NCBI GenBank assembly: GCA_003282225.1
Contig: QBZO01000009.1
Coordinates: forward strand, 1-35,316
DNA length: 35,316 nucleotides
From: Prochlorococcus sp. AG-335-I21
GTDB lineage: Bacteria > Cyanobacteriota > Cyanobacteriia > PCC-6307 > Cyanobiaceae
Reading direction: 5' to 3'
Part shown: positions 8,935 through 18,702 of the stretch, piece by piece
How the letters are laid out: each line of letters starts with the position of its first letter
Position numbering within the stretch: the stretch's first letter is position 1
Translations under genes and position numbers: made by a program
Notes under the pieces: generated by a model
Databases searched by the model: none
Seen by the model: the letters and a program-made list of their open reading frames with translations, nothing else
What the model was told of the DNA's origin: nothing

Positions 8935-9501
8935 TTAATCAACAAGCCATCTTGGTTCTTCAATTTTTTTTACTGTTTGTGTTCTGCTTAGGACTTCAGA
9001 CAAAGGAGATATTACAAAATTACGATTCATAAATCTTGGGTGTGGCAATATTAATTCTTCATCCTTGAAACAAAAATCTTCCCACCATAAAATATCTAAA
9101 TCTAAACATCTAGATAGCCATTTCATATTATTGGGTGTCTTTTTTCTCCCAAAATTTCTTTCCATATTTTTCAATTCTCTTAGGAGTAATTTTGCGTTGT
9201 TTGTTGTTAGGTTTGGAAAAAACTTACTTTTTACTAAAAGAAGAGTATTTAAATAATATGGTTGATCATCCTTAACTCCATGAGGACTTGTTTCATATAT
9301 TGAGGACCAATAAAAAATTGTTTTTGATGATTCAATTTCTTTTTCAAAAGATTTAGATTGATTTATCCAATTCTTGATAAGGTTCTCTATTTTTGGTTTG
9401 CAAATTATTAATGATTCGATAGGCTTACCATAATTACTATCAATATTTGCTCCTAGAGATATACATAGTCCATTTTTGATATTAAGATTTGATAATTCCA
9501 C
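8935..9501 (-). CDS. folK: 2-amino-4-hydroxy-6-hydroxymethyldihydropteridine pyrophosphokinase
   Basis: Transfers pyrophosphate from ATP to the pterin precursor of folate. The ISLGANI start motif, the NTLLLVKS strand, the central [11 protein letters not shown] (metal-binding aspartates in the DLDIL core) and [16 protein letters not shown] are all diagnostic. The length is 188 residues. The start codon is GTG at 9501. It faces away from chlD with only 48 bases between the two starts, so their promoters must be close together or reach into coding sequence. Confidence 0.92.
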   Translation of the reverse strand: MELSNLNIKNGLCISLGANIDSNYGKPIESLIICKPKIENLIKNWINQSKSFEKEIESSKTIFYWSSIYETSPHGVKDDQPYYLNTLLLVKSKFFPNLTTNNAKLLLRELKNMERNFGRKKTPNNMKWLSRCLDLDILWWEDFCFKDEELILPHPRFMNRNFVISPLSEVLSRTQTVKKIEEPRWLVD

Positions 9502-9549
9502 TTCAAAAAACTAAGTTGTTGGATAAATTCTATATCAGGGATTTTTAAA

Positions 9550-11706
9550 GTGATTTTGGAACAAAAGTTAATTGGGAAATTAGACATAAAGAATTTAATG
9601 CAAAAGAAGGATTCGTTTAGAGCATTTCCATTAGCTGCAATTACAGGTCACAGCTTATTAAAATTATCTTTACTTTTAGCAGCTGTTGATCCTAGCTTAG
9701 GAGGAGTAATCATTGCAGGTGGTAGAGGTACCGGTAAGTCGGTATTGGCAAGAGGCTTGCATTCCTTAATCCCACCGATAGAAATAATAGATAATGAATT
9801 AATACTCGAGAAATTAACTGATAATAAGATTTCTTTCAGACCTATAAGTAGAAATTTAGATCCAACTAAACCTGAGGAGTGGGATAAAAATATTAATCAA
9901 TTAATAGCGAAAATTATCGGGATTGATTACCTCAATCAAATTGAAAGTATTCCAAGCAAGGTTGTACAGGCTCCATTTATTCAAGTCCCAATTGGAATTA
10001 CGGAAGATAGACTCGTTGGATCTATAGATGTTTCTGCTTCATTGAATACAGGTGAGCAAGTTTTTCAGCCAGGAGTTTTAGCAGAGGCTCATAGGGGTGT
10101 TTTGTATGTTGACGATATTAATTTATTGGATGACGGGATTGTAAATTTAATTCTTGAAGCTACTGGTAGAGAACAAAATAATATTGAAAGAGATGGATTA
10201 AGTCTTTCTCATCCTTGTAGATCACTTTTGATTGCAACTTATAATCCTGAAGAAGGAGCTTTAAGAGATCATGTATTAGATAGATTTGCAATTATTCTTT
10301 CTGCGGATCAATCGATAGATAATAACCAAAGAGTTGAAATAACAAAATCTGTATTATCTCACGCTGAGAACAATATCAAGTTTTCAGAAAAATGGTCTGA
10401 AGAATCTGATAATTTATCCACCCAGTTAATTTTGGCTAGGCAATGGTTAAAGGATGTAAAAATTACTAAAGAGCAAATAACTTATTTAGTAAATGAAGCC
10501 CTTAGAGGTGGAGTCGAAGGACATAGATCTGAGTTGTTTGCTGTAAAAGTTGCCAAAGCAAATGCAGCCCTTCGAGGTGATGAGAATGTTAATTCAGATG
10601 ATTTAAAGGTTGCAGTAAGGTTAGTAATTCTTCCTAGAGCTAATCAAATTCCACCTCAAGATGATGATATTCAAACACCACCGCCTGAGGATCAAAGCCC
10701 ACCCCCACCTCAGTCAAATAATGAAGATTCTGAACCTGAATCTAACGAAAATGAGGATAATCAAGAAGAAGAAAAAGATAATTCTGAGGGGGAAGAAGAT
10801 TCTACTCCTGATATTCCAGAAGAATTTATTCTTGATCCTGAATCATGCATGGTAGATCCTGATTTATTACTTTTTTCATCAGCAAAATCTAAAGCAGGAA
10901 ATAGTGGAAGTAGATCAGTAATTTTAAGTCAAAGTAGAGGTAGATATGTAAGACCTTTAATTCCAAAAGGTAAAGTAAAAAGAATTGCTGTTGATGCAAC
11001 TCTAAGAGCAGCTGCTCCATATCAGAAATCTAGAAGATTAAAGAATCCTAATAAAACTATAATTATTGAAGAAAATGACTTTAGGGCAAAGCTCCTTCAA
11101 AAAAAGGCAGGAGCTTTGGTTATTTTTTTAGTTGATGCTAGTGGTTCTATGGCACTTAATAGAATGCAAAGTGCTAAAGGTGCTGTCATTAGACTTTTGA
11201 CTGAAGCTTATGAAAATAGAGATGAAGTAGCTCTCATACCATTTAGAGGGAATCAAGCAGAGGTTCTTTTGCCACCAACTAGATCTATTACTGCAGCAAA
11301 AAGAAGGTTAGAGACTATGCCATGTGGAGGGGGGTCTCCTTTAGCTCATGGGTTAACTCAATCAGCAAAAGTAGCAAAAAATGCTCTTTCTACTGGAGAT
11401 ATAGGTCAGGTCATTGTTGTTGGAATAACAGATGGGAGAGGAAATGTTCCTCTTGGTACATCATTAGGTCAAGCAGAAGTTAATGAAAACGAAAATATTG
11501 ATTTAAAACAAGAAGTATTAGATATTGCCGCTAAATACCCCATGTTAGGAATAAAGTTATTAATTATAGATACAGAAAGGAAATTTATAGCTAGTGGCTT
11601 TGGAAAAGAGCTTGCAGAAGCTGCACAAGGAAAATATGTTCAATTGCCTAAAGCTACTGATAAGACAATTGCCGCTATGGCCTTAAATGCAATTAATGAA
11701 TTTTAA
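9550..11706 (+). CDS. chlD: Magnesium chelatase subunit D
   Basis: With ChlI and ChlH it inserts Mg2+ into protoporphyrin IX, the committed step to chlorophyll. The protein has an N-terminal AAA+ domain (Walker A GGRGTGKS at about 57-64, [17 protein letters not shown]), a low-complexity proline- then acid-rich linker (about residues 366-425) and a C-terminal von Willebrand A domain whose MIDAS motif DASGSM begins at D529. The start is uncertain: GTG at 9550 has an AGGGA sequence about nine bases upstream, while an in-frame ATG at 9598 ([12 protein letters not shown]) would put the N terminus where related proteins begin. Length about 700 residues, as expected. Confidence 0.96.
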   Translation: MILEQKLIGKLDIKNLMQKKDSFRAFPLAAITGHSLLKLSLLLAAVDPSLGGVIIAGGRGTGKSVLARGLHSLIPPIEIIDNELILEKLTDNKISFRPISRNLDPTKPEEWDKNINQLIAKIIGIDYLNQIESIPSKVVQAPFIQVPIGITEDRLVGSIDVSASLNTGEQVFQPGVLAEAHRGVLYVDDINLLDDGIVNLILEATGREQNNIERDGLSLSHPCRSLLIATYNPEEGALRDHVLDRFAIILSADQSIDNNQRVEITKSVLSHAENNIKFSEKWSEESDNLSTQLILARQWLKDVKITKEQITYLVNEALRGGVEGHRSELFAVKVAKANAALRGDENVNSDDLKVAVRLVILPRANQIPPQDDDIQTPPPEDQSPPPPQSNNEDSEPESNENEDNQEEEKDNSEGEEDSTPDIPEEFILDPESCMVDPDLLLFSSAKSKAGNSGSRSVILSQSRGRYVRPLIPKGKVKRIAVDATLRAAAPYQKSRRLKNPNKTIIIEENDFRAKLLQKKAGALVIFLVDASGSMALNRMQSAKGAVIRLLTEAYENRDEVALIPFRGNQAEVLLPPTRSITAAKRRLETMPCGGGSPLAHGLTQSAKVAKNALSTGDIGQVIVVGITDGRGNVPLGTSLGQAEVNENENIDLKQEVLDIAAKYPMLGIKLLIIDTERKFIASGFGKELAEAAQGKYVQLPKATDKTIAAMALNAINEF

Positions 11707-11711
11707 ATTTT

Positions 11712-12557
11712 TTATGGGTAAATCTCATTAAGGAATTTTGATAGTCCAATTGTTAAATCTCTTATAGATTTAGTTAATTCTTTATCTTTCATTATTTGTT
11801 CAAAATCATCACTCATACTATCAAATTTCCCTGATAATGATTCGGCCGCTTTGATTGTTAATTTAATATCTTTGAGAGTTTCTTCGTCATTTATGGTAGA
11901 CAAAATATTGTTTAAATGACCGGCTGCTATGGTTACCTCTTTTATAAGAGGTTTAACTCTAATAATTTCTTGCTTTGACAAATAAATTAGTTCATCAAGA
12001 TTTTCTTGTGTTTTATCAAATTGGTCTATTGAATTAACTACATTTTCAATTAAATTTTCTTGATTTGATTCTTTAAGTAGTTGATTTATCCTGTTAGTAA
12101 TATTTGAAAGGCTCGATAGTTGTTTTCCAGTAATAGTGTCTCCTTGGCAAATGATTAATTTACTATCACATTTGTCTGATATCGCTTTTGGAGTATTCTT
12201 TGGAATTGTTTTTTCACTAGTTTCTAGTGCAACCTGAACATCTCCCCCTAAAAATGAATTCGTAACAACTCTTGCGAATGCAGGTTTGGGAAGAATAATG
12301 TCTGGATTATTTAAAACAATTTTTGCTTTGATTGATTCATTAGTAAAAAGAATATCCTTAATTGAACCTACTAAGATCCCTCTGTAAGTTACTGGAGATT
12401 TTTTTGATAGACCACTTGCGTTGTTAAATTCTGCAAAAAGATACCAATTTTTCGAAGAAAGCTTTACACCTCTTAACCAGAATGAAAAAAATGTAAATAC
12501 TAATAAACCTCCTAACAAGGAAAATCCTACTATCGAATCTCTTAAGCTTCTACGCAT
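11712..12557 (-). CDS. MCE/MlaD-domain protein of a lipid ABC transporter
   Basis: A membrane-anchored substrate-binding subunit of the MlaD/TGD2 type (also called Ycf22 in algae), expected to ferry lipids between envelope membranes. One N-terminal transmembrane helix (about residues 9-28) is followed by a single MCE domain (AEFNNASGLSKKSPVTYRG, with GILVGSI) and a long helical region with several hydrophobic repeats. The length is 281 residues. It starts five bases after the stop of the ABC ATPase gene and is surely in one operon with it. The MlaE-like permease needed to complete the transporter is not in this window. Confidence 0.88.
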   Translation of the reverse strand: MRRSLRDSIVGFSLLGGLLVFTFFSFWLRGVKLSSKNWYLFAEFNNASGLSKKSPVTYRGILVGSIKDILFTNESIKAKIVLNNPDIILPKPAFARVVTNSFLGGDVQVALETSEKTIPKNTPKAISDKCDSKLIICQGDTITGKQLSSLSNITNRINQLLKESNQENLIENVVNSIDQFDKTQENLDELIYLSKQEIIRVKPLIKEVTIAAGHLNNILSTINDEETLKDIKLTIKAAESLSGKFDSMSDDFEQIMKDKELTKSIRDLTIGLSKFLNEIYP

Positions 12558-12562
12558 AATTT

Positions 12563-13381
12563 TTAAATGTCTTTTGGTTGCATTGGTCCTGCAAGGTTAC
12601 CATTTCTAAATTGAAACACATAAGGATCATTAGTCTCTTTAAATTCATCAATCGAACCAGACCATCTGAATTGACCTCCATAGAGCATAACAACTTTTTC
12701 TGAAGTCCTTTCTATAGTACTAAGAACATGACTCACAACAATAGATGATCCATTGGCTTTATTGTTTGTATTATTAATTAAGTCTTCAATTCTTGATGAA
12801 GCAATAGGGTCAAGACCTGCAGTAGGTTCATCAAAAAGCAATAATGGTTGACTTTTTTTATCTAAATCTTGATCTGTAATCAATGCTCTTGCAAAACTTA
12901 CTCTTTTTTGCATACCACCACTTAATTCATTTGGGAGCTTTTTCTCAACATTAAATAATCCTACTTCTTCTAAACATTCTCTTACAATTTCTTGAATAAA
13001 TTTCTTGGATAAATTTTTATTCTTTTGAAGTAGGAAGCCTACATTTTCTTCAACAGTTAAAGATCCTAATAAAGCAGGATTCTGAAAAACTAATCTTACA
13101 TCTGGAGGTTTAGTTTGATCTAATCTTAAGTAAGTTTGTTTTTGTCCAAATATGCTTAATTCACCCGCAGTAGGTAAAATCAAACCTGCCAAGATTTTTA
13201 ATATAGTTGATTTCCCAGAACCTGAAGGGCCAACAATAGCCAATTTTTCTCCCTCATAAAGTTTTAAATTGATTTTATTTAGTACATTAAGTTCTCCCCA
13301 ACTAATTGAGAGATTATTGGTTTCTACGACATGTTTTGTTTTTTTCAAAATGTATATAGAGCAATTTGTCTTTAAATACAT
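12563..13381 (-). CDS. ABC transporter ATP-binding protein (MlaF/TGD3-like)
   Basis: The ATPase of the predicted lipid transporter whose MCE subunit follows at once. All nucleotide-binding motifs are present: Walker A GPSGSGKST, Q-loop region LVFQNPALLGS, signature LSGGMQKRVSFARAL, Walker B LLLFDEPTAGLDP and switch histidine VVSHVL. The length is 272 residues from the ATG at 13381. The first 17 or so residues are variable, and the conserved part begins near VVETNNLSISW, so a shorter start cannot be excluded. The divergent gene begins 33 bases away at the nearest. Confidence 0.92.
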   Translation of the reverse strand: MYLKTNCSIYILKKTKHVVETNNLSISWGELNVLNKINLKLYEGEKLAIVGPSGSGKSTILKILAGLILPTAGELSIFGQKQTYLRLDQTKPPDVRLVFQNPALLGSLTVEENVGFLLQKNKNLSKKFIQEIVRECLEEVGLFNVEKKLPNELSGGMQKRVSFARALITDQDLDKKSQPLLLFDEPTAGLDPIASSRIEDLINNTNNKANGSSIVVSHVLSTIERTSEKVVMLYGGQFRWSGSIDEFKETNDPYVFQFRNGNLAGPMQPKDI

Positions 13382-13474
13382 ATTGCCTACTTTTTAAAAA
13401 TAAAAAAAGGATGTATGTATTTGATTTATAATCAATTTATATATTTAAATTTTAAGAAATTTAAGAGGCTTTTG

Positions 13475-14860
13475 ATGCAGAAGAAGAAAAAAAGAATAAA
13501 GAGAACCTTATCTTTTTTTAAAAAGTCGAATTTAGGTTTGATAAATAAAATTATAAGAATTCTAAGTTGGCTATTGCCAGGGTTAGTAATCAAAAGATGG
13601 ATGATAACTTCTGCTATTGGATTATTAACTTCTTTATTAGGGATTGTAATCTGGACTAATTTAAGACCTCTTTATTGGTTAATAGACGTTTTTTTCTCGA
13701 TAATGAACGTGGCAACAAAAATTTTGCCTATTTCAGTTTTAGGACCATTAATCCTTTTGTTTGGTCTTCTCTTGATTGGGATTGGCCAAAATAGAAGTAT
13801 TAATTCTATACAAAAAGCGCTTGTTCCAGAAAAAAATACATTTTTAATAGATGCACTAAGAGTAAAAAGTAAATTAAATAGAGGTCCAAATATTGTTGCT
13901 ATTGGAGGAGGAACCGGCTTGTCAACATTATTGAAAGGCCTAAAAAACTATAGCAGTAATATAACCGCAATAGTTACAGTCTCAGATGATGGAGGAAGTA
14001 GCGGGGTTTTAAGAAAACAATTAGGAGTTCAACCACCTGGAGATATCAGAAATTGTTTGGCAGCCTTATCAAATGAAGAACCAATATTAACAAGATTGTT
14101 TCAATACAGATTTTCTGGAGGTAGTGGATTAGAGGGACATAGTTTTGGCAATTTATTCTTATCTGCTTTAACAACAATTACGGGGAGTTTAGAAAAGGCG
14201 GTTCAGGCTTCCAGTAAAGTGTTGTCAGTACAAGGGCAAGTATTGCCTGCAACAAATACAGATGTAATGCTTTGGGCAGAACTTGAAGATGGTGAGAAAA
14301 TATTTGGTGAAAGTAAAATAAGTCAATCAAAAAAAGTGATTTCCAGGATTGGTTATCTGCCTGAAAATCCATCAGCTCTTCCTAGTGCTCTTGAATCTAT
14401 TAAAGAAGCAGACCTAATAATACTTGGTCCAGGGAGTCTTTATACTTCTTTGTTACCTAATTTACTAGTCCCCGAAATTGTGGATGCTCTTCTGAAAAGT
14501 AATGCTCCTAAAATCTATATAAGTAATTTGATGACTCAACCAGGGGAAACAGATAATCTTGATGTATATCAACACATCAAGGCAATAGAAAAGCAATTAT
14601 CAAATTTTGGTGTAAAAAATCGAATATTTAATGCAATACTTTCTCAAATTCAATTTGAAAAGTCACCGCTTGTTGACTATTACCGAAGTAGAGGAGCCAT
14701 GCCAGTGATTTGTAATAAAGAAGAATTAATTTCAGAAGGATATTACGTCTTGCAAGCTCCTCTTTATTCAAGAAAGATAACTCCAACACTTAGGCATGAC
14801 CCCCGAAGACTTGCAAGGGCGGTAATGTTTATTAATAAAAAATTGAAGAAATTAAATTAA
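13475..14860 (+). CDS. CofD/YvcK-like protein (gluconeogenesis-factor family) with N-terminal membrane region
   Basis: The C-terminal domain belongs to the CofD/YvcK family, in which Bacillus YvcK binds UDP-GlcNAc and supports growth on gluconeogenic carbon. Visible motifs are IGGGTGLSTLLKGLK, TVSDDGGSSGVLR, PPGDIRNCL, GHSFGN and GPGSLYTSLLPNL. Ahead of it lie a lysine-rich start and two hydrophobic stretches (ITSAIGLLTSLLGIVIW and ILPISVLGPLILLFGLLLIG) that should place the protein in a membrane. I chose the ATG at 13475, which has AGAGG at a good distance; the frame also opens at an ATG at 13415, which would add 20 residues. The enzymatic substrate is unknown. Confidence 0.87.
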   Translation: MQKKKKRIKRTLSFFKKSNLGLINKIIRILSWLLPGLVIKRWMITSAIGLLTSLLGIVIWTNLRPLYWLIDVFFSIMNVATKILPISVLGPLILLFGLLLIGIGQNRSINSIQKALVPEKNTFLIDALRVKSKLNRGPNIVAIGGGTGLSTLLKGLKNYSSNITAIVTVSDDGGSSGVLRKQLGVQPPGDIRNCLAALSNEEPILTRLFQYRFSGGSGLEGHSFGNLFLSALTTITGSLEKAVQASSKVLSVQGQVLPATNTDVMLWAELEDGEKIFGESKISQSKKVISRIGYLPENPSALPSALESIKEADLIILGPGSLYTSLLPNLLVPEIVDALLKSNAPKIYISNLMTQPGETDNLDVYQHIKAIEKQLSNFGVKNRIFNAILSQIQFEKSPLVDYYRSRGAMPVICNKEELISEGYYVLQAPLYSRKITPTLRHDPRRLARAVMFINKKLKKLN

Positions 14861-14868
14861 TAAATTTT

Positions 14869-15399
14869 CTAATAAGCATCTTGTAATTCATAGAAGTCAG
14901 GTTGTATATAATCTTTTCTCAATGGCCATCCTCTCCAGTCTTCTGGCATTAAGAGTCTTCTTGGATTTGGATGATCAGCAAAATTGATTCCAAACATATC
15001 ATAGGTTTCCCTTTCTTGCCAATCACTTCCTTTGAAAATTTTATAAAGGCTAGGTACTGATAAATCTGAGTCTCTATTTAAAAAAACTTTTACTCTTATT
15101 TCTTTAATCTCTTTTATCTCTTGAATATCCTCAAGTGAGATTAGATGGTAAAAACTTACAAGACATTTTCCTGGCCCTTCATCGTAACCTCCTTGACACT
15201 GAAGGTAGTTAAAGCCATATCCTTTTAAAGTAGATATTGCTTCGTACAATTTTTCTGGTTTTACTGAAAGTATCTCAACACCTATATGATCATTCCCTAA
15301 AGATTCGTTTGTAATTCCATCTTCAGATAACCTATTACCTACTATTCCACTTTGTTTTACAATTTTTTCTGAAGATTCAGGTGAAATATTATTTTCCAT
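14869..15399 (-). CDS. ndhJ: NAD(P)H-quinone oxidoreductase subunit J
   Basis: The 30-kDa-type subunit of the hydrophilic arm of NDH-1, which feeds electrons into plastoquinone for respiration and cyclic flow around photosystem I. The 176-residue protein has the family signature in its second half: DWQERETYDMFGINFADHPN, RRLLMPEDWRGWPLRKDY. The first 35 residues or so are variable. Its ATG overlaps the ndhK stop by one base (TAATG), a classic coupling arrangement. It is the last gene of the ndhC-ndhK-ndhJ operon and ends eight bases from the convergent CofD-like gene. Confidence 0.96.
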   Translation of the reverse strand: MENNISPESSEKIVKQSGIVGNRLSEDGITNESLGNDHIGVEILSVKPEKLYEAISTLKGYGFNYLQCQGGYDEGPGKCLVSFYHLISLEDIQEIKEIKEIRVKVFLNRDSDLSVPSLYKIFKGSDWQERETYDMFGINFADHPNPRRLLMPEDWRGWPLRKDYIQPDFYELQDAY

Positions 15400-16133
15400 T
15401 ATCTTATTTCTTTATCTATAGAATTTGTATCAAATATATTTTCACTACTTTTTTCTATCTGATTAAGGTTAGAGGATTCAATTGATTTTTCAGATTTTTT
15501 ATTTAAATACTCACCAGTGTTTTCTGAAAAAACAAGATTCATTTCATGATCTACAGTTAAATATCTATGAGTTTGTTCAGCTTTACTTCTCTCAAGAATA
15601 CTCTCATTAGCAACTTTTTTTCTTAATTTTATAACAGCATCAAAAATAGCTTCTGGTCTAGGGGGACATCCAGGAAGATACAAATCAACTGGGATTAATT
15701 TATCAACTCCTCTCACTGCCGTTGTTGAGTCTGCACTAAACATTCCACCAGTTATGGTACAAGCTCCCATGGCTATGACATATTTTGGTTCTGGCATTTG
15801 CTCATATAATCTTACTAATGCTGGTGCCATTTTCATTGTGACTGTTCCAGCAACAATTAGTAAGTCTGCTTGTCTTGGGGAGCTCCTAGGCACCAATCCA
15901 AATCTATCAAAGTCAAATCGAGACCCAATGAGTGCTGCAAATTCTATAAAACAGCATGCAGTTCCATATAAAAGTGGCCATAGACTACTTAATCTAGCCC
16001 AGTTGTGAAGGTCATCTAAACTAGTCATTATAATATTTTCGCTTAAGTCAGTAGTGACTTGGGGCGCACCGAGAGGATTACAAGTTTCTTCTCTAAGTTC
16101 TCTTATTGCTTTTGGTGAAAGTGAATTGTTCAA
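15399..16133 (-). CDS. ndhK: NAD(P)H-quinone oxidoreductase subunit K
   Basis: The PSST-type subunit holding iron-sulfur cluster N2 near the quinone site of NDH-1. Cluster ligands are visible: GTACCFIEF (paired cysteines), MGACTITGG and [10 protein letters not shown]. The 244-residue form has a serine- and lysine-rich C-terminal tail of about 60 residues beyond the conserved core. The start is a TTG at 16133, four bases after the ndhC stop; an internal ATG ([10 protein letters not shown]) exists, but the preceding residues, such as CNPLGAP, look conserved, so I keep the long form. Confidence 0.95.
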   Translation of the reverse strand: MNNSLSPKAIRELREETCNPLGAPQVTTDLSENIIMTSLDDLHNWARLSSLWPLLYGTACCFIEFAALIGSRFDFDRFGLVPRSSPRQADLLIVAGTVTMKMAPALVRLYEQMPEPKYVIAMGACTITGGMFSADSTTAVRGVDKLIPVDLYLPGCPPRPEAIFDAVIKLRKKVANESILERSKAEQTHRYLTVDHEMNLVFSENTGEYLNKKSEKSIESSNLNQIEKSSENIFDTNSIDKEIR

Positions 16134-16137
16134 TTTT

Positions 16138-16500
16138 TTAACTCCATTCTAAAGCTCCTTTTCTCCAGGCGTATGCAAGAGCAATTACCAATATTGCAAT
16201 AAATATCAAAGCTTCAATAAATGCTAGTAAACCTAGTCTATTGAATGCAACCGCCCAAGGATAGAGAAATACAGTTTCCACATCAAATATAACGAATACT
16301 AATGCAAACATGTAATATCTTATATTGAATTGAATCCAAGCTCCACCAATAGGCTCCATTCCTGATTCGTATGTAAGTTTTCTCTCGCCGGTTCTTCCTT
16401 TTGGAGAAACTATAAGGTTAGTAACTAAAGCTAAAATTGGAACTGCCGCTGCAATTATTAAAAAACCTAAAAAATATTCGTAGCCGGGTAATAAAAACAT
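16138..16500 (-). CDS. ndhC: NAD(P)H-quinone oxidoreductase subunit 3
   Basis: A small membrane subunit of NDH-1 (120 residues) with three transmembrane helices: near the N terminus ([17 protein letters not shown]), the middle ([17 protein letters not shown]) and the C terminus ([17 protein letters not shown]). The conserved loop [15 protein letters not shown] and the FDVE motif are diagnostic. It leads the ndhC-K-J operon. The 72-base spacer to the divergent rubredoxin gene contains a 12-base perfect palindrome. Confidence 0.96.
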   Translation of the reverse strand: MFLLPGYEYFLGFLIIAAAVPILALVTNLIVSPKGRTGERKLTYESGMEPIGGAWIQFNIRYYMFALVFVIFDVETVFLYPWAVAFNRLGLLAFIEALIFIAILVIALAYAWRKGALEWS

Positions 16501-16523
16501 TTAAAAAAATTGTTTGAAAATTC

Positions 16524-16535
16524 GCTTAATTAAGC
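16524..16535. promoter_or_regulatory. 12-base perfect palindrome between ndhC and the rubredoxin gene
   Basis: GCTTAATTAAGC is self-complementary and sits near the centre of the 72-base divergent spacer. Such a site could bind a dimeric regulator of both operons. In A+T-rich DNA a palindrome of this length can arise by chance somewhere in the window, so support is weak. Confidence 0.25.
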
Positions 16536-16572
16536 AAAATCTTTTAGAGTCTCTTAAGTTAAATACTAAATC

Positions 16573-17001
16573 GTGAGTGAAAACATTCAACCATCTTCTG
16601 AGGATAACCAAATAGTTGAAGATTTAGCAAACAAAGAATCTTCTGAAAAACTCCTAGAGTTTAAAGATAAAGAACTTATGACTAATCTAGAACAAAATAG
16701 ATTCGAATGTAGAAGTTGTGGATATATTTATGATCCTATTGAAGGAAATAAGAAACTTAACATTCCTAAAAATACCTCTTTCTTAGCCATAGATGGAAAC
16801 ACTTTTGCTTGTCCAGTATGTAGAGCAGGTAAAAATTTATATAAAGACATAGGCCCTAGAGAAAAACCTAGTGGTTTTGAAGAAAATTTAACTTATGGCT
16901 TTGGTTTCAATAGTTTGCCACCTGGTCAGAAAAACATTTTAATATTTGGTGGTTTAGCATTTGCAGCTGCATGTTTCCTTTCTTTGTACTCTTTGCATTA
17001 A
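16573..17001 (+). CDS. rubA: Membrane-anchored rubredoxin
   Basis: A one-iron electron carrier needed in phototrophs for photosystem assembly. The rubredoxin domain (about residues 45-100) has the four iron-binding cysteines as CRSCGYIYDP and CPVCRAG. A single C-terminal transmembrane helix (ILIFGGLAFAAACFLSLY) anchors it to the thylakoid. The acidic N-terminal extension of about 45 residues is variable. The start is GTG at 16573. It lies nine bases before ycf48 and upstream of psbEFLJ, the standard cyanobacterial order, which supports a role in photosystem II biogenesis. Confidence 0.93.
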   Translation: MSENIQPSSEDNQIVEDLANKESSEKLLEFKDKELMTNLEQNRFECRSCGYIYDPIEGNKKLNIPKNTSFLAIDGNTFACPVCRAGKNLYKDIGPREKPSGFEENLTYGFGFNSLPPGQKNILIFGGLAFAAACFLSLYSLH

Positions 17002-17010
17002 AATATATTC

Positions 17011-18024
17011 ATGAAAAAGTTTTTAACTAGTATTCCAAATCTTCTTTTAACATTTACACTTTGCTTTATTTTAAGTAGTTGTTCTTCAACAGGTGTAAAA
17101 ATGAACGAGAGTAGTCCCTGGGAAACAATTCAATTTGAAGATCAGTCAAATGCCTTAGATATAGATTTTATTGATAATAAACATGGATTTCTGGTAGGTT
17201 CAAACAGATTAATTATGGAATCTAAAGATGGAGGAAAATCATGGGAAAAAAGATCATTAGATATTCCTGCAGAAGAGAATTTTCGCTTACTTGACATAGA
17301 TTTTAAAGGTTCTGAAGGCTGGTTAATCGGACAACCTTCTTTAGTAATGCATACCATTGATGAAGGTAAGAATTGGACTAGGTTATCTCTTGGTAAACTG
17401 CCTGGCCAACCTTTTTTAGTATCTACTACTGATGAGGGAAGTGCTCAATTAGCAACAACTTCAGCGGCTATTTATGTGACCTCAAATAGTGGTGAAACAT
17501 GGGAGGCAAAAGTAGCAGACCCCTCTGAACAGGGCGGTATAAGAGATTTAAGAAGAACATCAGAAGGAGACTATGTAAGTGTAAGTAGTCTTGGTAACTT
17601 TTTCTCTACTCTTGATAGTGAAAGTGATACCTGGATAGCTCATCAAAGAGCAAGTAGTAAGAGAGTTCAAAGCATAGGATTTAATCCAAATGGGAATTTA
17701 TGGATGTTATCAAGAGGAGCTGAAATAAGATTTAACGAAGACAGTAATGATTTTGAAAATTGGAGTAAACCAATAGTTCCTATTTTAAATGGATACAATT
17801 ATTTAGATATGGGTTGGGATCCTGAGGGAAATATTTGGGCCGGAGGAGGTAACGGAACTTTAATAGTTAGCAAAGATGATGGTAAAACTTGGAGCTCTGA
17901 TCCTATTGCCTCAAATCTTCCGACTAACTTCATTAAGATTCAATTTTTAGAAAAAGATGAGTTAGATTCTCCCAAAGGATTTATTCTTGGAGAGAGGGGT
18001 TATATATTGAAGTGGAATGGTTGA
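17011..18024 (+). CDS. ycf48: Photosystem II assembly factor Ycf48 (HCF136 homologue)
   Basis: A lumenal seven-bladed propeller that binds newly made D1 protein and helps form the photosystem II reaction centre. A lipoprotein signal peptide is present with the lipobox LSSC, giving an acylated Cys24. The repeated blade motif ([40 protein letters not shown]) is the family hallmark of Asp/Gly-rich turns followed by W. Length 337 residues. It sits between rubA and psbE. Confidence 0.95.
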   Translation: MKKFLTSIPNLLLTFTLCFILSSCSSTGVKMNESSPWETIQFEDQSNALDIDFIDNKHGFLVGSNRLIMESKDGGKSWEKRSLDIPAEENFRLLDIDFKGSEGWLIGQPSLVMHTIDEGKNWTRLSLGKLPGQPFLVSTTDEGSAQLATTSAAIYVTSNSGETWEAKVADPSEQGGIRDLRRTSEGDYVSVSSLGNFFSTLDSESDTWIAHQRASSKRVQSIGFNPNGNLWMLSRGAEIRFNEDSNDFENWSKPIVPILNGYNYLDMGWDPEGNIWAGGGNGTLIVSKDDGKTWSSDPIASNLPTNFIKIQFLEKDELDSPKGFILGERGYILKWNG

Positions 18025-18162
18025 TTTAAAACAAAGTAAAAAATTAAAAAAATCTTAATTTTCTTGCTATTTAACAACTGTCTGTAACCAAGCTGTAAAC
18101 TTCTCCACAAAATTTGTATTTTTCCTTGTAAGATTTAGAAGTAAATAACGTAATTTTTGATT

Positions 18163-18411
18163 ATGGCCGGTGGCTCTACGGGAGAACGCCCATTCTTTGA
18201 AATAATAACCAGTATTAGATACTGGATTATCCATGCAGTGACATTACCAGCTATTTTTATAGCAGGTTTTCTATTTGTTTATACAGGTTTAGCTTATGAT
18301 GCTTTTGGTACTCCGCGCCCGGACAGTTATTTCCAGGCCTCAGAATCAAAAGCCCCTGTAGTAACTCAGAGATATGATGCAAAAGCTCAGCTTGATTTAA
18401 GAACAAAATAA
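18163..18411 (+). CDS. psbE: Cytochrome b559 alpha subunit
   Basis: Haem-binding core subunit of photosystem II. The 82-residue protein starts at the ATG at 18163 ([11 protein letters not shown], matching the family); a TTG six bases earlier is in frame but is not needed. The haem-ligand histidine is in [12 protein letters not shown] at the start of the single membrane helix. It is the first gene of psbE-F-L-J. About 138 bases separate it from ycf48, enough for its own promoter, but I cannot pick one out confidently. Confidence 0.97.
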   Translation: MAGGSTGERPFFEIITSIRYWIIHAVTLPAIFIAGFLFVYTGLAYDAFGTPRPDSYFQASESKAPVVTQRYDAKAQLDLRTK

Positions 18412-18413
18412 GA

Positions 18414-18560
18414 ATGACTAACTCACAACCACCCATTCAGGCTGTAGAAGTCCGAGTCTATCCTATTTTTACGATTCGTTGGCTTGCAGTTCATGCACTT
18501 GCAATTCCATCGGTATTTTTCTTAGGTGCTATTGCAGCTATGCAATTTATTAGAACTTAA
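18414..18560 (+). CDS. psbF: Cytochrome b559 beta subunit
   Basis: A 48-residue partner of PsbE; together they hold one haem between two histidines. The haem ligand is in [12 protein letters not shown] and the membrane helix runs to the C-terminal AMQFIRT. It starts three bases after the psbE stop. Confidence 0.97.
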
Positions 18561-18573
18561 AACTTTAAAAATT

Positions 18574-18693
18574 ATGCAAGTAAACGAAAATCCCAATAAA
18601 GTTCCAGTAGAACTTAATCGTACCAGCCTTTATTTAGGCTTATTATCAGTATTTGTTTTAGGAATTTTATTTTCCAGTTACTTTTTCAACTAA
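18574..18693 (+). CDS. psbL: Photosystem II protein L
   Basis: A 39-residue single-helix subunit at the photosystem II dimer interface, needed for normal quinone electron transfer. The typical [17 protein letters not shown] start and hydrophobic C-terminal half are clear. It sits 13 bases after psbF. Confidence 0.97.
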
Positions 18694-18702
18694 ATTAAAA
18701 CT

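Noticed and set aside
10648-10815. Low-complexity stretch that could be taken for a tandem repeat
   Set aside because: It is the expected Pro- and Glu/Asp-rich linker of ChlD, found in the whole family.
10661-10855. Plus-strand frame of 64 codons
   Set aside because: Shadow of the low-complexity proline/acid-rich linker of chlD in another frame.
16524-16535. The 12-base palindrome as a strong regulator site
   Set aside because: Kept only as a low-confidence feature, since a palindrome of this length is expected by chance about once in the window's non-coding DNA.
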